64,000 bases of DNA from Chaetoceros tenuissimus. Taxonomy: Eukaryota > Bacillariophyta > Thalassiosirophyceae > Chaetocerotales > Chaetocerotaceae. Below, in pieces: positions 1 to 11,874 of this stretch. Location: assembly GCA_021927905.1 (NCBI GenBank), contig BLLK01000075.1:248001-312000 (forward strand). Reading direction: 5' to 3'. The notes under the pieces are model-generated. The model worked only from the letters and a program-made list of their open reading frames with translations, searched no databases and was not told where the DNA came from. Each line of letters starts with the position of its first letter. Positions within the stretch are counted from its first letter, which is position 1. The translations under genes were made by a program, and so were the position numbers.

Positions 1-1
1 T

Positions 2-3000
2 GGAGTGAAGGAAATGGTTTCTCTTCCAACTATGGACAACTCTTTGGACATATCTGTATTACCTGGTGGCCATGTGTGGGAGCTTAACGTTCGTTCTCTT
101 TCAAATAAAAAGAACGCTGCCATACTGAGACTTTTCTCTCAATCAACAACACCGTCATCTGCTGGGCAAAATGAAAAGGTGCTTCCTGCTTACTTCCCGC
201 CATCAAATAGGCGGAATATGAATAGAACTAGAAACTCAAACTTGAGCATTCATTCCGCATCGGCATTAGATACTGCATCTGCAATTTACAGTGGGAACAT
301 GGTCGCAACTGGTGGAGTTACAGGTTTGATCAAATCATATTTATTGGGAAAGAGAGGTATTTCATCGAGACCTCCAAGTATACCAAAGAGACAAAATCAA
401 GCGTATAGGTTATCAGAAAATCACGGTTGTGATATGGAAGGATTTTCAGTTCCAAGACAAGTCAAGAATAATATGTTACGCAAAGACTCTGCTCTAGTTT
501 CTTCCAGGTTGCCAAACTCAATTTTAAAACCTCCTTCAGCACCACTTTCAGAGCTAGCCAAGCAACATCTGCTTGTTGGTTCGGAATGTGATGGAATGCT
601 TGCATTGAATTCTGGAGGTCTTCACTACTTTGGAACCCAAGCTCCTATTCAGAAACTTCAATTATTGCTGCAAAATTCTCATTCAAGTACTATTGGAAGA
701 GATGAAAGTGTCAAATCCTTCTTTAAAAATTACGGTTTTGGAGAAGGTTGTGCAATGGCCTTATCACTTGCTATTAATCCGAATATATCTGACAGTACTC
801 GCAGCAAAGCAGTCCAATCAGCACTGAGTTTCGCTCATAGACCATCTTTGTCCCAAATGCTTCAAACTAGCAGTGGTGTATCAACAACTGCAGAATCAAA
901 TGGTTCAAACCCTTTCCTGCCTCAGAATATAAGTGCGAAGTTCGAAGGATACACATTTAAATCTTCATGTCTTCTTGAAGGTTTGACTTCACTTATTTCT
1001 CGTTTGATGCGTCCGATATGGTGTAAACCAGCAGTCGTAGTAAAGGAAGGAAGGATAATTCCACCAAGGCGTAAAGGGGGCTTGTCAGAGCAATTGCCGG
1101 CCAAAGTGGAATTGCTTCTTGACCAACATACTCTTGATGATCTTAGAAAGCCCCTTGTAGCATTGCAAATAATTATGAAAGACATATTTGGGCCTGCTGT
1201 GAAGAATGTTCCTGGAGCTCATGCTGGAGATGCAGATATGATGGACATGACTGATTCTCAGGGGTATTCTTCGGGATATGCCTCTGGTGGCCTTATCAAC
1301 CAGTCTCTTCAGTACCAAAACGATTCTAGATTTCAAAATAATTCGAGAGACCTCCAACCTACAGAAAAGGAAGTAGTTTCTGCTGCAGAGCAGATTGAAG
1401 AGAGGAACATCCACGCTTTGTACAGACTTGTATCAAGAACTGTTCAACTACTTTCACTTTTTGATCACCTTCGTCGAGCGCACTATTCACAATCTTTACC
1501 TGATGTAGAGTTTGGACTACTTCATGGTTTAACCTTCTCTCAACTTGTGACAATGAAGGCTGCACAAGATAGAATTGAAGCTCTACTGACAAATCTTTTC
1601 AGTTCTTCCACGAATGTCCATGAAGAGGGTTCATCAAATTCATCCGTGGAAACAGACAACCTATGCTCCCTTCTATCTCAACAGTGTTATCTATACTTTT
1701 CTGTTGCATCAAGACTTACATTTTTAGGCTTCAGAAATGCAGAGGTTGCTTTGTCAACCACTTCGATATCGAAACAAAATGAGCACACTCTTGCAGCTTC
1801 TAACTATCTACGAGAGGCATCGAAGCACTGGCACAGTTCTACGCACATCATTGGTCAATTGAAAGCAACACCTAAAGTATCCTCGACACAGTCTGCATTT
1901 GATCGCTTCAATGATATTGCAATGAAAGCAATCGAAAACGGAAGTCCACTTGCAAGAGCAATTTCTATTCTCATGGAATTACGCGACGTTGAAGCTGTTG
2001 TTGACATTTGTATCAATTGTTCACGCAATTTTGACTCGGACGTTGTGAAGACAAATAATATTTCTCAATCACAGGATGAGTTGATATCGAATGATATGCT
2101 TCCATGGGAAAAGTCTCTTTATCATCGCCATCTGCATGAATCTCAGCAAGTAGATCCTAAGATGAATATTGCATCTAACGAGCTAGAGTCTGATCTCTAC
2201 ATCCAAAGAGCTTGTCACGCGCTGCTATATTTTAGCTTAGGGCAACTTCTAGAATCTGTAGCACAGTATCCACAAGACAGCAATCTGGTTGAGAAAATGC
2301 TTTCTATCGCTACATCCTATTCAAACAATTTGCCATTCCTCCATGGTCTATTTGAGTATCTTGCCTCCTCTGGCCATGTCGATACATTACTCAGAATTGA
2401 CAGTCACTTACTAGAAAAATGGTTGTTGGATCATAGTAAGGACAGCCATTTGCTTTGGCGTTATTACACTGTTCATAATATTCACTGGATGGGTGGAGAA
2501 GTAGTTTGGAATAGAGCAATTTCAGCTTCTAACGATATTCCATTGGCTGAAAGACTTGAATGTTTGACTCGTGCGCAAGGTTCATATTCTATTGCACAAA
2601 AAGAGGCCAATACTGAGAAAGCTCTACTCCAAAGACGCATTGCTTCCGGGTCAGCGAAATCTAACGATTCTCTTCTCCAGAGATACGTAGATGTGCCAAG
2701 CTGGGATGAGTTGAATAATGCTGTTGCGCAAATAAGCGAGCAAATCGATGTAGCGAAAATCCAAACGAGATTATTGGCTACAATCTTATCTTCGTCCAAT
2801 GCTAAGAATGTGAACGAAGAACAACTCAACGAACTGAAGTTTTCCCTGGTTGATATTTCAAAGATGTACAACGACTTTGCTGGTCCACTTGGGCTCTACG
2901 ATATTTGCTTGGCTATTCTTCACACTTGTAAGCATGACGATTCTCCAACTATTACAAAATTGTGGAGGTCGATCTTTTGTGAAGAGCTTATACCATGTCG

Positions 3001-3667
3001 AACAACCAGTAACTCCGTCAAGACCTTTCTTTCAAATCTCCAAAAAGATAGTATACTCAAGGATGAAGAGATTGTTGTTTCCGCATCTTCTGTCTCGAAA
3101 GAGAATGGTGAAGTACTCATGTCTTTTGAGGACGGATCATGGATGTCAAATATTAAAGAAAGGCTAATCAGCCTAGGGAAAGAACTTCATGGGAAGGGTA
3201 GTGATTTCACTTTCCCTATTCATTTTATTGCAGAATGTCTAGAGGGAATTTATCATGCATACATCGACTCGAACAAATTGAAGTCTGACTTTTGGCCAAT
3301 TAGAGTATTGGCTGAGAGTGGTTGCTCCATGTTTGCCATTCTTGATGCTTACCATACAATATATACGAATAGCGGAGATGCATCCAACTCAAATTTGAAG
3401 ATGCAGCAATTGTCAAATATTGCACAGATTCTCAACATGTGGATTTCTGTTTGTACTCATAGCTCAGCTAGCATGAACGAGGTGAGCTTGAAAGATGTTG
3501 AGGTGAATAAAAGATTACTCGATAGATACTCGTCAAGTATTCTTGGGGAAATTGACAACTATAAGGCTACTATCGAGAGTTTTGTCGGCTGTGATGCTGA
3601 TAAGGTCGCAAGGTGCTACAATATGTTTGATGATATTGAAAATTCTTTGCGGAGAAGAACACCTTAG
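2..3667 (+). CDS. NUP155: Nuclear pore scaffold protein Nup155/Nup170, C-terminal part (5' partial)
   Basis: The frame is open to the left edge and its first in-window codons have no convincing start, so the N-terminal beta-propeller part lies mostly outside. About 1,221 codons are present; Nup155 is usually near 1,390 residues. Seen: a stretch with EGCAMALSLAI, then SRLMRPIW, which match the Nup155 segments with the same spacing (GEEACAMC-like and sRl.r.iW); a long all-helical C-terminal solenoid with ALYRLVSRTVQLLSLFDHL; and near the end LLDRYSSSILGEIDNYK, the typical Nup155 tail. Known for the family: Nup155 belongs to the inner ring of the nuclear pore and links membrane-proximal and channel nucleoporins. 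No intron is seen in this part. It is convergent with the next gene, 186 bp away. The family call is firm; residue-level alignment was done by eye. Confidence 0.85.
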   Translation, partial: GVKEMVSLPTMDNSLDISVLPGGHVWELNVRSLSNKKNAAILRLFSQSTTPSSAGQNEKVLPAYFPPSNRRNMNRTRNSNLSIHSASALDTASAIYSGNMVATGGVTGLIKSYLLGKRGISSRPPSIPKRQNQAYRLSENHGCDMEGFSVPRQVKNNMLRKDSALVSSRLPNSILKPPSAPLSELAKQHLLVGSECDGMLALNSGGLHYFGTQAPIQKLQLLLQNSHSSTIGRDESVKSFFKNYGFGEGCAMALSLAINPNISDSTRSKAVQSALSFAHRPSLSQMLQTSSGVSTTAESNGSNPFLPQNISAKFEGYTFKSSCLLEGLTSLISRLMRPIWCKPAVVVKEGRIIPPRRKGGLSEQLPAKVELLLDQHTLDDLRKPLVALQIIMKDIFGPAVKNVPGAHAGDADMMDMTDSQGYSSGYASGGLINQSLQYQNDSRFQNNSRDLQPTEKEVVSAAEQIEERNIHALYRLVSRTVQLLSLFDHLRRAHYSQSLPDVEFGLLHGLTFSQLVTMKAAQDRIEALLTNLFSSSTNVHEEGSSNSSVETDNLCSLLSQQCYLYFSVASRLTFLGFRNAEVALSTTSISKQNEHTLAASNYLREASKHWHSSTHIIGQLKATPKVSSTQSAFDRFNDIAMKAIENGSPLARAISILMELRDVEAVVDICINCSRNFDSDVVKTNNISQSQDELISNDMLPWEKSLYHRHLHESQQVDPKMNIASNELESDLYIQRACHALLYFSLGQLLESVAQYPQDSNLVEKMLSIATSYSNNLPFLHGLFEYLASSGHVDTLLRIDSHLLEKWLLDHSKDSHLLWRYYTVHNIHWMGGEVVWNRAISASNDIPLAERLECLTRAQGSYSIAQKEANTEKALLQRRIASGSAKSNDSLLQRYVDVPSWDELNNAVAQISEQIDVAKIQTRLLATILSSSNAKNVNEEQLNELKFSLVDISKMYNDFAGPLGLYDICLAILHTCKHDDSPTITKLWRSIFCEELIPCRTTSNSVKTFLSNLQKDSILKDEEIVVSASSVSKENGEVLMSFEDGSWMSNIKERLISLGKELHGKGSDFTFPIHFIAECLEGIYHAYIDSNKLKSDFWPIRVLAESGCSMFAILDAYHTIYTNSGDASNSNLKMQQLSNIAQILNMWISVCTHSSASMNEVSLKDVEVNKRLLDRYSSSILGEIDNYKATIESFVGCDADKVARCYNMFDDIENSLRRRTP

Positions 3668-3853
3668 TTTCACAAACGAAAACAAAAAAGAGTAAGAAAT
3701 AGAATGGCTAATATTATTATAAAGTTATCTAGCTAGCAAGTAAAACTGTTAATGCTTTACTCGATTTTGTTATTAAAGTTAAAGTAGAGATTGAGATATT
3801 GTGTTTCTATCTTTAGAAGTTACTGGATTGGTGCGAAGAACTGCCTTCGTTTT

Positions 3854-6800
3854 TTATTTGTCGTTTTTATTTGGTTGATTGAAACCCATGAGACTGATTG
3901 CTTCAATGTCTACATTGGAAGATGAATTGCCATCTTGAAATAGACTAATATCAAGACTACTCAACATTCCCTCAACCATAGCATCTGCATTACCAAAATA
4001 ATCATCAACGTTGTCTTCTTCATCTTCCACAAGATCAAAAAAGCGATGGCGGGAAGAAACAGTATTCGACCCCCGTGTTGAGAGATTGATATCACTTACT
4101 TCATTGAAGGGGGTTAGACTTTGTACTGGAATTGAGGAATCATTCATTAACCCACCCACATTGCCATTTCCAAAGACATTTTCATGTGGCGCAGAGAAAG
4201 AATTCATAATGGCATAAATGATTTCATCGGTGACTTGAATCTGCTCTCGACCAATCCGATTTTGTAAAATAAGCATGATACTATCACTTGAACATGGTGT
4301 GCGTCCATCAATACTAAATGAATGTGTACCAGCCCGCAAAATTTCAGCACGGCTGATGAAATGTTGATGTGATTGTAACAATCTTGGTTCTATCAATTTC
4401 AAATTTTCAAAGGTCGGTGATGACTGCAGATCTCTGAAAGCATGCGTAGGTAGGAACATTGTGAAGGTCAACGCAGCATTTTCAGAAGATTCAAGGACAT
4501 CGAGGATTTTCTTTGCAAACAATGATGCAGTTGTACTGTCATGGGAAGCATGTACTACTACCGAACCACCCTGAGTACGAATTGCATTATCTAGTACACT
4601 CTCTCGTCCAAGATAGGATGGTAAACCACCGAATAAACGATCAACGTCATTAAAAATACCGCAAAAAGTATTTCCAGAGTAAACTGAAAGAGAATCAGTC
4701 CATAGGTCAATGTTAGCCTTCAATTTTCCGGTAAGAGTTTCTAAAGTTGCTCTAGGTAAGTGATGCTCTGCTTCTATCCCTTCAATAATTATACCAAAAG
4801 TTTCGTATCTCTTCAAAATACCAAACATTGCAGTCAAGAATGAGTCAGGTCTACCAACATACCGATGTCGCATTGAGAGAAAGGTTTCTTCACTAAGAAT
4901 CACCGAATGACCATTACACTCCACTGCAACTCCGCGGTTACCATTCTGTAAAATAATCTCACGAGCGGAAATGTTTTCAGCTGAGTCGGATATTTCAACA
5001 TTGTTCGATTCTAACAATTTATGGACGTCTTGAGCTTGTGATAGGCAGAGATCTGCAAGAAATTGACCTGCTTCCTTTAAACTCTCAACGTTATTCATCA
5101 TTCCGTTCGAAGATTTACGACTTTCTGAAATTAGTTGGCGTTGCATGAAAGCTATTAGAAAGTCACGATCGTTCCAGCTAGGAATGAGTGGATCCATAAA
5201 CTCAGTTGACTCATAGGATGCTCTCGTAATCCATTTATAGATGATTGTCTTCAATGCTTTGGTACTGACGCATGATAGAGGATGGGATGAGTGAGGTATA
5301 GAAGTACTTGTTTGTAGAAGCTCCACAATCTTTTCATGACGTAAGATAGCAGCAGAAACACTTTGGACCGGAGGAAATTGTGCATGCTGGGCTGTAGCAA
5401 AATTGCTGTCGACATTTGAGGCATTCCCATTTATCTCAGGTAGAGCTGACTTGGTTTCATCAAAATCCAAGAAACCAACCATGCCATTTGCCATATTTTC
5501 CAAATCATCTTCAACAGTCGACTTGGAGCTATCAATTGCATTTTCAACGTGGTTAGGTGCGTCAGGAGTTTCCGCTCTTTCCCAGCCACGTGTGGCGGTT
5601 GAACTTGCTTCATTTTGGCTTTCAGCTATAAGTGCTTCAGCTTCCTCCTTTTTCCTCTGCTCCTGTCTTTTCTTCTCTGCTTCTTTCTTCAAAGCTTCTA
5701 GACGTTCTTGCTCCTTGGCTAATCTCTCCTTCTCAATCTTTTCTTTCTGTTTTCGTTCCTTTACCCGTTGCTCTTGTTGCCGTTTCTCTTCCGCAAGTCG
5801 CAACTTTTCTTTGGCTTCCTTCTCTTTTTGCTTTTGAGCGGCCTTCTTTTGTCTATCTGCCGCCTCCTTCAATTCTTTCTCTTTCTGTTGTTTCATCTTT
5901 TCTTCTCTTAGTTTCCGTTCCTCGGCATCTTTCTGTCGTTTGAGTTCCGCACGTTTCTGAGCTTCTTCTTCTTCCTTCTCCTTGCGAATCCTTTCTTGCT
6001 CCTGTTTCTGCTGCCTCTCGCGCTCCTTTTTCTTCTTTTTCTTATTTCGTTTCGAATTTGCAGCAGCTTCTTCCTGCTGAGCTTTTGCATTTTCTTCCTC
6101 TAGTTCAAGCAACAAAGCATCTGCTGCCGCATTTGCCTTTTCTTCCGCCGCTCTAATTCCTTTTTTCTTGCCTCTCTTTTTCTTCTTCTTTTTCTTATTG
6201 CTAGCTGATGAAGTAGTAGAGATGGCAGTAGAATTTTCTTCTTGGGCATGCAATGCAAGATTAGCTTCTTCCTCGGCATCATCTTGATCACTATCATCTT
6301 CATCCCAATAATCACCTCTTTCTTTTTGCTTCTTTATCTGAAGATTGATGAGTAAACGTGCACGTTGAACCTTTTTCCTATCACGAGAACAACGTGGTAT
6401 GCTAGCTTTATATTCAGTCACCATTTCAACAGCAGCATCAATGAGATCCTGTTCTACCAAAATAGAAAGTGCAGTGTCACCTTTTTTTGTTGTTACAGTA
6501 TGATCTGCGCCATGTCTCAAAAGCAACTCTACAGTATTTGGAAGTCCCTTGGTTGCAGCTTGTAACAATGCACTTAGAGTAGGATCTTCCTCTTCCGTCG
6601 GTGCTCCGTGGTCTAGTAACAATTCTACAACCTCATCATGTCCTTTGTAGGCTGCAATGCTAAGCGGAGACCAACCAGTATCTGTACATTTACATGGATC
6701 TGCACCAGCATCAAGTAGTGCTTCCACTGCAGATGCTTGTCCATGATTTGCAGCAGTCAAAAGTGGCGTTTCTCTCCACTTGTTGAGAGCATGAACATCT

Positions 6801-8027
6801 GCTCCTACTTCTAGCAATTGTTTGACTGCGGATAGATGTCCTTCTTTACTACCTGCACATGCTTTATGCAATGGTGTACTCAAATCCTCAATCACTCTAC
6901 AATTCATGGGAGCCTTTGCTTTCAACAACAAGGTGACAATTTCATCGTACCCCTATGAATCAAATATTGTGGTAAGATCAATACATCCTATAAAGTATAT
7001 AGTATCCAAAAATAGAGTTCCAATAAAAACATACCTTGTGCGCCGCAAACGTCAATGCACTCCATCCCGCTTCACTACACATACTCGGATCCGCTCCACT
7101 ATTCAACAAAGCTTCCACAGCAGCTTTATGTCCATTATTCGCCGCAATCAACAATGGCGTTTCTTTCCATTTATTACAAGCATTCCCATCTGCGCCCTTT
7201 TCCAAAAGCAAATTCAAAACATCCAAACTCCCATCACTCGCACTGGATGAACAAGCGGTATGAAGTGGAGTATACAAATCATCCTTGAATTGACAATTCA
7301 CACTCGCCCCTTGTTTCAAACAAGCATTCACTGCATCCGAATTTCCTTCTTCCACCGCACATTTCAAGTATAATTCCGCATCTTCAGGATCAATGCTAAT
7401 ACTACTATTTCTCACCGTCACGGATGCTCTTACAGTCAATGAATCATCATCAATATATCCATCCTGTTGAATTTTATCCGAAGTAATGAATTGCGACCAA
7501 CCCCAATCAATAGCTTTTGGACAAAGTTTAAACGTTTTATCAGGATTCCGTTTGGCATACCCCATATGCGATTCAGAAGGATGCTCTAAAGTCAATACGT
7601 AAGAAACACTTTTCCTCCATCCAAATGGCAATTCTTCCGCATCCGCCACTTGTAAAAACAAGCTCAAATGATGATTACTCGCACGTCCATTGCCATTGAC
7701 GTAAATAATTAATCTCCAACGATTCCCATGTGAATCAATGGTGGTTTGTGAATATTCCGCCTTTTTACACCCACTCTCACGCTTTTTCGAGTAATTTTCA
7801 ATTTTGTACACAAATTCACAAGTGGATTGTATCGATTGTGGCATCCATGTAATATTACTATTTGGTAAATCTTCTTCGGCATGATCGGTTCCATCATCAT
7901 CATGTAGATTGAGTGGAGTATCTGGAGTCTCCTCTTGTTTGGGTGTAGCTGTATGGAGTGATGTATTGGGTTGCATGTTTGTTTTATTGTTTCTACGATT
8001 GGTCAATGCTCTTCTCCAACTTTTCAT
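3854..8027 (-). CDS. MATH-ankyrin protein with degenerate PCIF1-like C-terminal region
   Basis: Two exons (8027-7035 and 6952-3854) joined in phase 0 across a GT-AG intron give about 1,363 residues. The join rebuilds an ankyrin repeat (AAHK followed by GYDEIVTLLL). Residues about 71-206 look like a MATH/TRAF fold (CEFVYKIENYS, WGWSQFI). Residues about 215-515 are ankyrin repeats (TPLHTACSS, ETPLLIAANNG, GWSPLSIAAYKGHDEVVELL). About 560-800 is a very Lys/Glu/Gln-rich coiled coil. About 1080-1225 resembles the core of the cap-specific adenosine methyltransferase PCIF1 (DVDRLFGG, then LTFTMFLPTHAF, then LLQSHQHF, then IMLILQNR), but the NPPF catalytic motif of that family is not seen; VHASHD stands in its place. 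An acidic tail follows. The MATH and ankyrin parts are clear; the PCIF1-like call is by eye and tentative. If right, it is probably a binding rather than a catalytic module. The start is the first ATG of the open frame. Confidence 0.8.
6953..7034 (-). other. Intron of the MATH-ankyrin gene (82 bp)
   Basis: On the minus strand the donor reads AAG|GTATGT and the acceptor TTCATAG|GGG. Splicing is in phase 0 and restores a full ankyrin repeat. The unspliced frame runs into a stop shortly after the donor. This sets the size expected for introns in this genome (70-82 bp). Confidence 0.85.
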
Positions 8028-9139
8028 TCTATTGCTGGATTCTGTCGTAGCTAGTCAGTTGTTGGTTCTTGAAAGTCTTTTCTTTTTTAGAAATAGCCCA
8101 ACTGATTTATGAATAGCAAATCTTGTTTCAAATAGGAAAGGAAATATAAAATGGAATAATTATGAATGCTAGTCTTTGCCTTTTTGCTCTTTGACTGATT
8201 CTCTATTGTAGCTAGTTGCAATACGAGAGTATCTGACTGTCTCTTTTTTGAATTCTTTCAAATGGAAAAAAAGAGTGAGACGAATTGAAATTAAATGAAA
8301 TAAATAGAATATCACATCATTGAATCATTGAAAGATCTTCCATTCATTGAACAACAGCGCATCTAATTAGACAGGCAACACTTGAGAGGCCATTTATGAT
8401 TTCATGTTGTGTAAAGGTGAACATCTCATGAGTTCTGTCTCTCGTTTTTTAAATCTATTCTTTTCCTTTCTCTTTTATTCTTTCCTTGCTTGTTTTCTTT
8501 TATATGATTCTCTCTCTCTCTCTCTCAATTTCAATAAAGTGCTTCAAAGAAATTGAAATTACAATAAGAGCCCTCAATCTTCATCCTCTCTACAAGCAGA
8601 GTCAAGACAAACCAAGAAGCCAGTCCACAAAATTCAAATTCTTACATTTTCAAAATATCTCGTCTCTCCTCTCCCTTATTAGCAAAGAAAGAATTGTATT
8701 GCTAGCCCTAATGATACACAAAAGGCTTTAATTCATCACCTCATTAGAGAAACTCTCCGTCTCTTCGGTGTTGGCTGAGGACTGAGAGGTGAGACGAGCC
8801 CACCAGGTCTCATCTACTAACTTTTGATGGATAAGAACAGTTAGAGTGACTGTAGAAATATAGAGTGACGCTGAGGAGAATGACAGAGTCTTGGTAATTG
8901 ACTAGGAAGTAAGATACGACTCATGGGGGGCTGTTGTAATTTCATTTCAAATGCAGTGTTTCCGCCAATGAAACAACAACACATCGGATGTTGGATGTTG
9001 CTTGCTTGTATTTCAGTGCGACATCGTATTCTATGTATTATTGCATTCCAGTCACTGAAATCGGCCTGGAGGTACTCATTCCATTCAGAAAAAGACACTG
9101 ACGAAGCTATCATAATATCTTACTACAATACTTTCCATC
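8028..9139. other. Gene-free stretch upstream of two divergent genes
   Basis: About 1.1 kb between the MATH-ankyrin gene (minus) and a small unknown gene (plus), so it should carry both promoters. Seen: a CT microsatellite at about 8510-8526 and pyrimidine-rich tracts around 8450-8490. The small open frames here look non-coding. No repeat family or RNA gene recognised. Confidence 0.5.
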
Positions 9140-9583
9140 ATGACTTGTTCGTCAATGACCAATCAACAATTTCTAATGGAAATACAATCCATTCAAAAAG
9201 AAATTATACAACTATCTTGTAAGGAATCACTCAATAGCATTCAACAAACGAAAATGAAATTGAAATTACTCAAGAAATCAATTACCAAAGATGGGGATGA
9301 AAAAACACGTAAATTAGTATACAAAGCTTATGCAAAGAAACTCAAACGGGTAGAAAAGGAATTAGGATTGAAGAAAGGTGATAGGGTATTGAATGATTTG
9401 GAAGATTATACCGTATCACAGCATGAAATTGGAGTACAAGAAATGGAAGGAGTGCCGCCTGTTGTTCCTTCTTTGAGTGAAGATACCGAATCCATGGAAG
9501 ATACTACAAGTTGTAAGAATTTGTTGGAACAAGAGAATGACGCCAGTGATTATGAATGTTTCAACATTTGTCAAATTAGTTGA
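9140..9583 (+). CDS. Small lysine-rich coiled-coil protein, unknown
   Basis: A 147-residue open frame from an ATG at 9140. The first 100 residues are rich in Lys, Leu, Glu and Gln with heptad-like spacing (TKMKLKLLKKS, AKKLKRVEKELGLKKG), suggesting a coiled coil. The last 40 are acidic and Ser-rich. No known domain is recognised and no signal peptide or membrane segment is visible. It is convergent with the first HSF gene, about 210 bp away. Composition looks more coding-like than other short frames nearby, but it could be a chance frame or one exon of a longer gene. Confidence 0.45.
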   Translation: MTCSSMTNQQFLMEIQSIQKEIIQLSCKESLNSIQQTKMKLKLLKKSITKDGDEKTRKLVYKAYAKKLKRVEKELGLKKGDRVLNDLEDYTVSQHEIGVQEMEGVPPVVPSLSEDTESMEDTTSCKNLLEQENDASDYECFNICQIS

Positions 9584-9794
9584 TTATGCAGGAGACTGGA
9601 AGTGGGAAAACAGAATGACGGAATTTTACATGTTACATGTTGTGGAGAATAATATATAGTGAATATATGTATCGATAAAAGTATATTATATGGAATGAAG
9701 GTTATTTTAGGATCGTATGAATCATAGAGTTCTTTGAGGTGACAGATAAGATATTCAATGTACAATAAACGGTCGGAGAGATTATTTTTATATA

Positions 9795-10616
9795 CTACCT
9801 ATGAGGAGTCATTATTCTATACGAACCATGCATAGGAAAAGGTGGACCCACTGTACTATAGTAAGGATGAACAAAAGATGCATTGGTAGCAGTAGTATAG
9901 TAGGAAGGAGGCCAGTAATATGCTGGGGTATAAAGGTATCCTCCGACGTTTGGATTCTTGGTGATACTAGCATTGGTAGGAGTCGGCGAAGAAGAGTTTG
10001 GCATCACTTCTGTCTGATTGTTCCTTTGATCCGTATTATTTTTTGTACTCGAAGGAGTCACTATGCGATTGGTATGATTCTTGGTTTTTGAATGTTGAGC
10101 CACTGTACGAGGACCATGTCTTGATTTACTCGAACGAACAGGGGTACTTTCAAACGCATAACGTCTTCGTTTTCTTCGATATGGTTTCTTTTTACTTTGT
10201 GGACATTTTTTGCTAACCATTTGAAGGCATAAATGCGGCTGATCTCTGATGAACAAAGGATGATAAAAGGCACCGGCATCAAAACCATGTTTGACTTGAT
10301 GAAAGCCCCACCTGTTGAGTTTTCGGATAAAGGAAGTTGGTGTTTTGCAAACTACCGACGTGCATCCCCTTGCTACAAGTATATCTGGATGAAGAATCAT
10401 GAAAGATCTTCCATGTTGGAGCCATCTCATCACATCGTATATGTTGGGATCAGAAAGGATCTGCATCAATTGCTGAGGAAATGTTCTTTCAATTGCTTGA
10501 CGAGAAGGTCCCGCCTTCTTCTGCTTTATAGGAGCTGGATCTGAGGCTTTTGTGATAATAGGGATATTATGTCCAGTAGGAGCAATGCCATGCGCTATGT
10601 AGGTGAGAGTAGGCAT
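9795..10616 (-). CDS. Heat-shock-factor family transcription factor (array copy 1)
   Basis: 273 residues from the ATG at 10616. The frame continues upstream to 10757 without an ATG; this start is preferred because paralogue 3 begins with the same kind of sequence (MPTxxY). Residues about 44-137 form the HSF DNA-binding domain: FPQQLMQILSD, SFMILHPDIL, then SFIRKLNRWGF as the recognition helix region, and GAFYHPLFIRD. Lys/Arg-rich SKKKPYRRKRRR follows and could be a nuclear signal. The C-terminus is Pro/Tyr/Ser-rich (GGYLYTPAYYWPPSYY), shared with the neighbours. HSFs bind GAA/TTC heat-shock elements; diatoms are known for a large HSF family, so this copy need not act in heat stress. No leucine-zipper oligomerisation region is obvious. 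Confidence 0.85.
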   Translation of the reverse strand: MPTLTYIAHGIAPTGHNIPIITKASDPAPIKQKKAGPSRQAIERTFPQQLMQILSDPNIYDVMRWLQHGRSFMILHPDILVARGCTSVVCKTPTSFIRKLNRWGFHQVKHGFDAGAFYHPLFIRDQPHLCLQMVSKKCPQSKKKPYRRKRRRYAFESTPVRSSKSRHGPRTVAQHSKTKNHTNRIVTPSSTKNNTDQRNNQTEVMPNSSSPTPTNASITKNPNVGGYLYTPAYYWPPSYYTTATNASFVHPYYSTVGPPFPMHGSYRIMTPHR

Positions 10617-10857
10617 GATTTCTACGTCGTGGTCGTCCGAGGACTTTTGCTGGTTGCTTGAAAATTGCGGACGAGTTGTTGCTTTTGCGATCTTTCCTAG
10701 ATTAGTGGTATTTACCAAAGCTATCTTCACAAGAGTCAACACGTTGAGAGAGAGCAATAGCTGCTTCTACTAAGGTGCATCGAAGATACCAGAATTGTTG
10801 TGACATTTTTCCTTTAGTATTTCGCTCATTAGATGGTTCGCCCTTGGTTCATGTTAA

Positions 10858-11874
10858 CCCTTTCCTAGACGGGAGATCGCCACTTTTTTGGCGATGAAAA
10901 AAAGAACACACACAACATTACCAAACACATCGTCCCTATTCCATCACTTCCAACAAATAAAATTACACCAAATTTCATCAGTAGTCTACTATATACCTAT
11001 TCAAATAGATGGTGCTCTCAGATTAAGATTTTGTGCATTTTATTTGATAATATATGCAGTATTGACTTGATGTAGGGTTCTCATTGAAATTATGGAGAAG
11101 ACGGTGAAGATATGTGTAAATCAAAGAAAATATTAATTCTATGGACATAAACAGCATATCAATAGGAAGCTGATAGTATGAAGAATGAATGGAAAACGAG
11201 AGAACCGGGACTTTTGAGCTTAATTGTAGCACAAAAACGTTGTAAAAATTCATGTTTGAATCTGAAGATTTTGTAGAAATGGACTTCTCTTGGAAAATGG
11301 TGTGAAATGATAAAAAATCAACGATTGAAAGCAATACAACAATTCACAGCCCTTCTCCAATGTATAAGTAAGGATTTTCTATGGTGGTTTGTTTGTGAAA
11401 CGCCATATGATGCTCAGATTCCTTGTATCCTGTGGATCGCCCCATTTCTAAAAATCGCAATTTTGGCGATGAATTTCATGATTTTTTGAATTTGGGCTAT
11501 TTCGGCTTCAAATCATTGATTCTCCCAGATCTCTCGGTTCCTATCCAATAAACAAAGCATATAGAAGCAGAATAAATCAACAGAAGAGTAGATTCCACTT
11601 TATAACAAAGAAATATAAAGATCAAACATAAAATAGCAACTTTTTGTATCGCGTTTTTCTAGGACATTTTGACACTACTGTCAATACGCATTGGAAAGTA
11701 ATGTTATAATAACTCAACAAAAAATTAAGTTTCGAACCTATAAAATGACAGGTACGTTACAAACAATATGTTTAGGAGTATAGAGTACTTGGAATTACTG
11801 AAATTGGCCATTTACAAGTTATTTCAAGATTTTTGCAAAAAATGCCACTTTTTGCCCCCTCGTCTAGGAAAGGG
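10858..11874. mobile_element. Non-autonomous piggyBac-like element flanked by TTAA
   Basis: Both ends carry TTAA (10854-10857 and 11875-11878). Immediately inside, the left end starts CCCTTTCCTAGACG and the right end is its exact reverse complement. TTAA duplication plus ends starting CCCT is the hallmark of the piggyBac superfamily. The 1,017-bp interior has no frame above about 100 residues and no transposase, so it would need a transposase in trans. Just inside the ends both sides have a GCCACTTTTT-like motif. It sits between HSF copies 1 and 2, in the intergenic block that is repeated beside the other HSF copies, so it arrived after the array formed. Confidence 0.8.

Noticed and set aside
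6931-7035. Two separate ankyrin genes
   Set aside because: A canonical phase-0 GT-AG intron joins them within a single ankyrin repeat.
10617-10757. Longer version of HSF copy 1
   Set aside because: The extension has no ATG, and the paralogue at 14302 starts at the equivalent of 10616.
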